A stretch of DNA of 64,000 nt from Pseudomonas quercus (lineage in GTDB: Bacteria; Pseudomonadota; Gammaproteobacteria; Pseudomonadales; Pseudomonadaceae): the NCBI RefSeq assembly GCF_012033695.1, contig NZ_JAAVJI010000004.1, positions 62,001 through 126,000 on the forward strand, in the 5' to 3' direction. Both the position numbers and the translations under genes were made by a program. Positions 58,843-64,000 of this stretch are shown here, piece after piece; position 1 is the first letter of the stretch; each line of letters opens with the position of its first letter. Below the pieces are notes generated by a model. That model was not told the DNA's origin. It searched no databases and saw only the letters and a list, made by a program, of their open reading frames with translations.

Positions 58843-59673
58843 ATGTCAAATTTTCGGCATACTGCAGAATTCCGCAAAAAGCTGCTTAATTCGAAGCTGG
58901 ATCTTATTCTGGAGGCGCACAATGGTCTGCCTGTTCGGATTGCCGAAGAAAGTGGATTTGCCGCCGTCTGGGCCTCTGGTCTTTCAATTTCATCATCGCT
59001 AGGGCTTAGAGATTGCAACGAAGCCTCATGGAGCGAGGTCGTGGATATCACGAAAGTCATGCATGACGCTGTTTACATTCCGATTTTATTTGACGGTGAT
59101 TCAGAATTTGGTAATTTCAATAGCGTCAAGTGCATTGTTAAACGGCTCTCGCATTACGGGACAGCAGGAGTTTTTCTGGAAGATAAACAATTTTCAAAGA
59201 TAAATTCATTCATCGCGGGCGAACTGCGTTGAGCACGGTGGGCAAGTTCGCAGGTAAAATCAAAGCTGCCCAGCACTCCAAAGTAAATGAGCAATTTACG
59301 GTAATTGCTCGTACAGAGGCTCTCATTGCTGGCATGGGTGTAGACAGGGCGTTGGAGAGAGCGGCGAGTTACTATCAGGCATGTGCAGATGCGATCTTCA
59401 TTCATTCAAAAGAAGCTAACGGATCCGATGTGTTGGAATTCGATAAGCGCCGGAATAGAAAATGCTCCTTACTCGTTGCGCCAACCACTTACTTTAATGC
59501 ACCTCTCACGTCATTGGAAGAAGCGGGTGTGTCGATCTATATCTGTGCAAAATAACCTGATGCGTGCATCAGTTTATGCAATGCGCCAAGTTGCCTATCA
59601 AATGCAGCAAGAAAACAATATAAGCACCATCAGTGATAGTATTTCATCACGGAATGATGTATTTGGTTTGTGA
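58843..59673 (+). pseudogene. Phosphoenolpyruvate mutase, two frameshifts
   Basis: The pieces together make a 276-residue PEP mutase, the enzyme that forms the C-P bond of phosphonates. First piece to 59232: LILEAHNGLPVRIAEESG, AAVWASGLSISSSLGLRD, DGDSEFGNFN, VFLEDKQFSKINSF. It breaks at 59229-59232 (a missing base, CGTTTGAGC to CGTTGAGC); the next frame continues STVGKFAGKIKAA, VIARTEALIAG, AIFIHSKE, then stops at 59555 because a run of A at 59549-59552 is one too long; the third frame completes NNLMRASVYAMRQ to 59673. Nearly all catalytic residues known for the family are present. The DGDSEFGN loop differs from the usual DGDTGYGN. Upstream GTG 58834 is a possible start. Confidence 0.85.
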
Positions 59674-59691
59674 GTTATGAGGAGCTGAAAA

Positions 59692-60276
59692 ATGCAGAAG
59701 CCCTATATTTGCGCGCATGATGGTTTAAAGGTTGCAGAGGTGACGTCTGTATTGCATGAGGCAATGCGGCGCTGCGAGCACATAATGCTTACTAGTAGAC
59801 AAACTGTTGCTAGCCATTCTTTATGGTGTGCGCAACAAGCAGTTAATGCTGAATGTGATGCGGCTATGATTGTTTCAGCTATGTTTCATGATATAGGGCA
59901 CTATATATTAGCTGGCGATCCGGAAATATCCGATTATGATAGGGATGCAGAGCATGCAGAATTGGGAGCAGCCTGGTTGGCGCGCTGGTTTCCTGAAGAG
60001 GTATATGCGCCTATTGCTATGCATGTCAAGGCTAAAAGGTATCTCGCAACTATCAAGCCCGACTACGTCGTCCTGTTATGCGCAGGTTCTTTGCAAAGCT
60101 TCGAAAGCCAGGGCGGCATCATGAATGAAGATGAGCTAAAAAATTTCGAAAATGAGAAATATTTTGGTCAAGCCATACAGCTTAGATATTTTGACGACCA
60201 GCCTTACAAAGGACAAAAAATAAATCCGTACATCTGGTACGAAGAACTTATATCTTTAGTCTTGGGGCAGGTATGA
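59692..60276 (+). CDS. HD-domain mixed-valent diiron oxygenase, PhnZ/TmpB-like
   Basis: A 194-residue HD-domain protein similar to the HD proteins of phosphonate operons (PhnZ, TmpB), which cut hydroxylated aminophosphonates using an Fe(II)/Fe(III) pair. The ligand set is complete: His42, His66-Asp67 in FHDIGH, His88 in EHAELGA, His111 in MHVKAKRYL and an Asp in YFDDQPYK. A strong GAGGAG site precedes the ATG, and its stop overlaps the next ATG (ATGA). It is the only intact gene of the cluster. Whether it breaks or modifies a phosphonate here is unknown, since PhnZ needs a hydroxylase partner (PhnY), which is absent. Confidence 0.85.
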   Translation: MQKPYICAHDGLKVAEVTSVLHEAMRRCEHIMLTSRQTVASHSLWCAQQAVNAECDAAMIVSAMFHDIGHYILAGDPEISDYDRDAEHAELGAAWLARWFPEEVYAPIAMHVKAKRYLATIKPDYVVLLCAGSLQSFESQGGIMNEDELKNFENEKYFGQAIQLRYFDDQPYKGQKINPYIWYEELISLVLGQV

Positions 60277-60625
60277 CAGAAAAAATAGATACTCATGTGC
60301 ATCTGTTATTGAGCGAAAAACAGATCTTGCCGAATTGGTCAAATGTCAAAATATCATGGATGTTGATGTGATTGGCGGTTTAGATGCCGTTTGCATAACG
60401 AAACATATTGGGGTGGCCGGGTATGAAGCCTTAATGAGTGGACTTTTCGTTCGTCATCTGTTCGATGCTGCCTTAAGCGTCAGCGTACGTTGGAGCAGTA
60501 AAGGAGCTCAGCGGCAGGATGTTTTAAATGAAGGAGATTCTATCTATATAGATTCTTGGGTTCCACACTCATTCTACTCTTTAACGCCTGACTCACAGAT
60601 ATTGGCTATAGATTATTCATCGTGA
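60273..60625 (+). pseudogene. HppE-like cupin (fosfomycin epoxidase family), degenerate
   Basis: ATG 60273 overlaps the HD gene stop and gives MTEKIDTHVHLLLSEKQILP, then a stop at 60371. The C-terminal frame (about 60335-60625) ends with RQDVLNEGDSIYIDSWVPHSF and SQILAIDY, which matches my memory of the end of the Pseudomonas HppE protein Psf4 (DVLNEGDSIFILPNVPHSF). HppE is about 190 residues with a His and Glu ligand in a GGHGSRE stretch before the final His; here the part between FVRH and VSVRW is too short and lacks it. The gene has thus lost frame and probably two of three iron ligands. The alternative is a divergent small cupin. Confidence 0.65.
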
Positions 60626-60776
60626 ACTGGCTTTGCTCACCTTCAAAAATAATCATATTCCAGGAACGGTTTAGTAGCTTGATAACTTAAGTCTGGTATC
60701 TCGGGCACGGCATGGTGGGAGATGCGAAATTCGAGGCAGATACGGGGCGCAAGCCAAACATCGAGCATATCGCCTT

Positions 60777-60822
60777 AATAAAAACCCCCGGTGCTGAACA
60801 GGTGTCCAGCGACCGGGGGTAT
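60777..60822 (-). terminator. Terminator after acnB
   Basis: Perfect 9-bp stem ACCCCCGGT / ACCGGGGGT (60784-60792 with 60812-60820) followed, on the minus strand, by a T-rich run. It is placed 42 bp after the acnB stop. Confidence 0.9.
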
Positions 60823-60863
60823 TCACCCTAAGCGGGCAGTGCTTTCAGCAAGCAGCGTGCTGT

Positions 60864-63473
60864 TTACACCTGCGCGACCGGGATCTTGGCGTTTTCCGCA
60901 GCATCACGGAAATCGGCGATCTGGTCGAAGCTCAGGTAGCGGTACACATCGGCTGCCATGCTGTCGATGTTTTGCGCATAGCCCATGTACTCTTCGACAC
61001 TCGGCAGTTTGCCGATAATCGATGCCACAGCAGCCAATTCTGCAGAGGCCAGGTACACGTTGGCACCGTCACCCAGGCGGTTGGGGAAGTTACGAGTAGA
61101 CGTGGACACAACGGTAGCGTTGGCCGCTACCCGTGCCTGGTTACCCATGCACAGCGAGCACCCTGGCATTTCCATACGTGCGCCGGCTTTGCCGTAGATG
61201 CCGTAGTAGCCTTCCTCGGTCAGCTGGTGGGCATCCATCTTCGTCGGGGGGGAGAGCCACAGGCGAGTTGGGATGGCGCCTTTGACCTTGTCCAGCAGCT
61301 TGCCCGCAGCGCGGAAGTGGCCGATGTTGGTCATGCACGAACCGATGAACACTTCATCGATTTTCTCGCCAGCCACCGTGGACAGCAGGCGGGCATCGTC
61401 CGGGTCGTTCGGTGCGCAGAGCACAGGCTCTTTCACTTCGGACAGGTCGATCTCGATCACTTCGGCGTATTCGGCGTCCGCGTCTGCGGCCATCAGTTCC
61501 GGGTTGGCAATCCAGGCTTCCATGGCTTGGGCACGGCGTTCCAGGGTGCGCGCATCGCCGTAGCCTTCGCTGATCATCCAGCGCAGCAGGGTGATGTTGG
61601 ATTGCAGGTACTCGGCGATGGCCTTTTCCGGCAGCTTGATGGTGCAACCGGCGGCAGAGCGCTCAGCCGAGGCGTCGGACAGCTCGAACGCTTGCTCGAC
61701 CGTCAGCTCGTCCAGGCCTTCGATTTCCAGGATGCGACCAGAGAAGGCGTTTTTCTTGCCCTTCTTCTCAACGGTGAGCAGGCCTTTCTGGATGGCGTAG
61801 TACGGAATGGCGTGAACCAGGTCGCGTAACGTAATGCCAGGCTGCATCTTGCCTTTGAAGCGCACCAGTACCGATTCAGGCATGTCCAGCGGCATTACAC
61901 CCGTGGCCGCCGCGAAAGCTACCAGGCCGGAGCCGGCCGGGAACGAGATGCCCATGGGGAAGCGGGTGTGGGAATCGCCACCGGTGCCTACGGTGTCCGG
62001 CAGCAGCATGCGGTTCAGCCAGCTGTGAATGATGCCGTCGCCTGGGCGAAGGGACACGCCACCACGGGTGCGGATAAAGTCAGGCAAGGTGTGGTGAGTG
62101 GTGACGTCGATGGGTTTCGGGTAAGCAGCGGTGTGGCAGAAGGACTGCATCACCAGGTCGGCCGAGAAGCCCAGGCAAGCCAGGTCTTTCAGCTCGTCGC
62201 GGGTCATCGGGCCGGTGGTGTCCTGGGACCCCACGGTGGTCATCTTCGGTTCACAGTAGGTGCCTGGGCGAACGCCCTTGCCAGCTTCAAGGCCACAGGC
62301 CTTGCCCACCATTTTCTGCGCCAGGGTGTAGCCCTTGCCGGTGTCGACCGGGGCTTCCGGCAGTTTGAACAGGTCGGTGCTGCCCAGGTTCAGCTCGGCG
62401 CGGGCCTTGTCGGTCAGGCCACGGCCCACGATCAGTGGGATACGGCCGCCAGCGCGCACCTCGTCCAACAGCACGGGAGTTTTGAGTTCGAAGGTGGTGA
62501 TCACCTCATCGGTGCCGTGCTTGCACACCTTGCCGGCGTGGGGGTACACGTCGATCACGTCGCCCATTTCCAGGTTCGACACGTCGAACTCGATGGGCAG
62601 GGCGCCGGCGTCTTCCATGGTGTTGTAGAAGATAGGGGCGATCTTGGTGCCAAAGCAGAAGCCACCGGCGCGCTTGTTCGGTACGTAAGGAATGTCGTCA
62701 CCGAAGAACCACAGTACCGAGTTGGTCGCCGATTTGCGGGAGGAACCCGTACCGACCACGTCACCGACGTAGGCCACGGGGAAGCCCTTGGCCTTCACTT
62801 CTTCGATCTGCTTGAGTGGGCCAATGGCGCCTTGCTGCTCAGGCACGATGCCGTCGCGGGCCATTTTCAGCATGGCCAAGGCGTGCAGCGGGATGTCTGG
62901 GCGCGACCAGGCGTCTGGGGCAGGGGACAGGTCGTCGGTGTTGGTCTCGCCAGGCACCTTGAACACGGTCAGGGTGTATTTGTCAGCGATAGCCGGGCGC
63001 TTGGTGAACCACTCACCGGCTGCCCAGGATTCGAGCACGGCCTTGGCATGGGCATTGCCGTTCTTGGCTTTTTCGGCCACGTCGTGGAAGGCGTCGAACA
63101 TCAGCAACGTGTGCTTGAGCTGTTCGGCGGCCACGCTGGCCAGCTCGGCGCTGTCGAGTAGTTCAACCAGGGTATGGATGTTGTAGCCGCCCTGCATGGT
63201 GCCCAGCAGTTCGGTGGCGCGCTTCTTGTCGATCAGGGGCGAGGTGGCTTCGCCCTTGGCCAACGCGGACAGAAAGCCGGCCTTCACATAGGCGGCTTCG
63301 TCTACCCCTGGGGGAACGCGGTTGGTGATCAGGTCTACAAGGAAGGCTTCTTCACCAGCAGGCGGGTTCTTCAGCAGCTCGACCAGGCCGGCGGTTTGTT
63401 CGGCGTTCAGCGGCTGGGGCACGATACCCTGGGCGGCACGCTCTTCGGAGTGTTTGCGATAGGCTTCAAGCAC
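60864..63473 (-). CDS. acnB: Aconitate hydratase B
   Basis: Main TCA-cycle aconitase, also an iron-responsive RNA-binding protein, 869 residues. Family start [20 protein letters not shown], the domain-4-like N-terminal HEAT part, the swivel domain, and the cluster cysteines in [11 protein letters not shown] and FIGSCMTN. The start is GTG at 63473 (GAGGG about 10 bases upstream); the longer open frame upstream is not conserved. A strong terminator follows; a nested inverted repeat lies about 117 bp upstream of the start. Confidence 0.96.
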   Translation of the reverse strand: MLEAYRKHSEERAAQGIVPQPLNAEQTAGLVELLKNPPAGEEAFLVDLITNRVPPGVDEAAYVKAGFLSALAKGEATSPLIDKKRATELLGTMQGGYNIHTLVELLDSAELASVAAEQLKHTLLMFDAFHDVAEKAKNGNAHAKAVLESWAAGEWFTKRPAIADKYTLTVFKVPGETNTDDLSPAPDAWSRPDIPLHALAMLKMARDGIVPEQQGAIGPLKQIEEVKAKGFPVAYVGDVVGTGSSRKSATNSVLWFFGDDIPYVPNKRAGGFCFGTKIAPIFYNTMEDAGALPIEFDVSNLEMGDVIDVYPHAGKVCKHGTDEVITTFELKTPVLLDEVRAGGRIPLIVGRGLTDKARAELNLGSTDLFKLPEAPVDTGKGYTLAQKMVGKACGLEAGKGVRPGTYCEPKMTTVGSQDTTGPMTRDELKDLACLGFSADLVMQSFCHTAAYPKPIDVTTHHTLPDFIRTRGGVSLRPGDGIIHSWLNRMLLPDTVGTGGDSHTRFPMGISFPAGSGLVAFAAATGVMPLDMPESVLVRFKGKMQPGITLRDLVHAIPYYAIQKGLLTVEKKGKKNAFSGRILEIEGLDELTVEQAFELSDASAERSAAGCTIKLPEKAIAEYLQSNITLLRWMISEGYGDARTLERRAQAMEAWIANPELMAADADAEYAEVIEIDLSEVKEPVLCAPNDPDDARLLSTVAGEKIDEVFIGSCMTNIGHFRAAGKLLDKVKGAIPTRLWLSPPTKMDAHQLTEEGYYGIYGKAGARMEMPGCSLCMGNQARVAANATVVSTSTRNFPNRLGDGANVYLASAELAAVASIIGKLPSVEEYMGYAQNIDSMAADVYRYLSFDQIADFRDAAENAKIPVAQV

Positions 63474-63589
63474 AGTTATTACCCTCATCAGTGGTCCCGC
63501 GTGGGGACGCTCGTCCAGCGGCGCTCTCGCACACCGGGGCCGCACGGCTATGGAAGCCGGCTGGCCGGGGTAGCGATGAGTGCCAGGCA

Positions 63590-63713
63590 GAAGCTGTTTT
63601 CAAAGTTTTACGCCGGCAGAATGCTCAGCTGATGAGGGCTGGCACGGAGGCTGGGGCCGTGCCATTGCATTCTGACGGATGGACTGTACTCGTGACGCTT
63701 TGAAAACAGCTTC
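63590..63713. repeat. 124-bp nested inverted repeat upstream of acnB
   Basis: Three inverted repeats are nested about the same centre: GAAGCTGTTTTCAAAG at 63590-63605 with its exact complement at 63698-63713; CAGAATGC at 63617-63624 with GCATTCTG at 63667-63674; GGCACGG at 63641-63647 with CCGTGCC at 63657-63663. Together they form one long branched or bulged hairpin. It lies in the 390-bp acnB upstream gap, which otherwise shows no gene. It could be a leader RNA, an sRNA or a mobile-element trace. Confidence 0.8.
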
Positions 63714-63862
63714 CAATGGACATTGGTGCCTTCAAGCAGGCCGGATGATTCTACGGCATAAATGCCGCGAAGGTAAGTTGCCCGTTGAGCCATTAAGGGT
63801 GAAACCACTACGACTAAGGGCTAAGATAGGCGGCCTGCTGCCTTGTCGACACACCTGTGAAC

Positions 63863-64000
63863 ATGCCTGAAACTACCATCAAAACGCCCTGTGTGGGCCT
63901 GTGCTCTACGGTCTACGGGGACCTGGTGTGCCGAGGTTGCAAGCGCTTTCACCATGAGGTGATTGACTGGAATGGCTACACCGATGCGCAGAAGCGCGTG
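63863..64000 (+). CDS. DUF1289 protein, partial
   Basis: The start of a small DUF1289 protein: ATG 63863 gives MPETTIKTPCVGLCSTVYGDLVCRGCKRFHHEVIDWNGY, with the family cysteines (CVGLC and CRGC) that may bind a metal or cluster. The gene runs off the end of the window after 46 codons. The role is unknown. Confidence 0.85.
   Translation, partial: MPETTIKTPCVGLCSTVYGDLVCRGCKRFHHEVIDWNGYTDAQKRV

Noticed and set aside
61968..63161. A 397-codon open frame on the plus strand, opposite acnB
   Set aside because: The product is Gly/Val/His-rich and has no domain; acnB on the other strand is certain.

Overview
The window looks like Pseudomonas chromosome, most like the P. putida / P. fluorescens lineages. 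GC is high, gene order matches that genus (phoP-phoQ-dctA; gacS, cysM-rlmD-relA-mazG; purM-purN opposite DUF2066-perM-hda; a riboswitch-led cobalamin operon; a 1621-residue NAD-glutamate dehydrogenase; acnB), and protein families and start contexts are typical. The identification rests on recognised families and synteny from memory, not on a search.

Layout. 1-3.6 kb: tail of phoP, phoQ, dctA with a sigma-54 promoter, sprT. 3.6-6.4 kb: a frameshifted LysR regulator, a divergent frameshifted free-proline hydroxylase and an intact EamA exporter. 6.5-12.5 kb: ttcA, then a chaperone-usher operon with two DUF1120 subunit genes, whose last gene is broken by an 8-bp tandem repeat. 12.5-18 kb: a TAG-like glycosylase, a WrbA-like flavoprotein, ArsC, a TlpA-like lipoprotein, a zinc-ribbon protein and GacS. 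18-23.3 kb: a 5-oxoproline module (DUF979-DUF969 membrane pair, LysR regulator, pxpABC). 23.4-29.4 kb: cysM-rlmD, relA-mazG, DUF2058. 29.4-29.9 kb: tandem palindromic repeats. 30-39 kb: purMN/DUF3108, DUF2066-perM-hda, two NlpC/P60 lipoproteins, a sorbosone-dehydrogenase-like beta-propeller protein. 39.1-48.2 kb: cobalamin riboswitch and the ten-gene operon cobO-cobB-bluB-cobD-cobC-cobQ-cobP-cobT-phosphatase-cobS, almost all with overlapping start and stop codons. 48.3-54.6 kb: an amidohydrolase, a small hypothetical protein and gdhB.

54.6-60.8 kb is the accessory region between gdhB and acnB and the most interesting part. It holds an orphan 170-residue protein; a minus-strand pair made of a CesT-like type III secretion chaperone and a 756-residue putative effector or translocator, with an HrpL-type promoter (hrp box) just upstream; and an AT-rich remnant of a phosphonate pathway: a PEP mutase gene with two frameshifts, an intact PhnZ/TmpB-like HD-domain oxygenase, and a ruined HppE-like (fosfomycin epoxidase family) cupin gene. 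acnB follows on the minus strand with a strong terminator, and a 124-bp nested inverted repeat lies in its upstream region. The window ends inside a DUF1289 gene.

Frameshifts occur only in accessory genes (LysR regulator, proline hydroxylase, fimbrial subunit, PEP mutase, cupin), while long housekeeping genes such as gdhB, acnB, gacS and relA are intact. That favours real gene decay or switching over random sequencing error, although it does not prove it.
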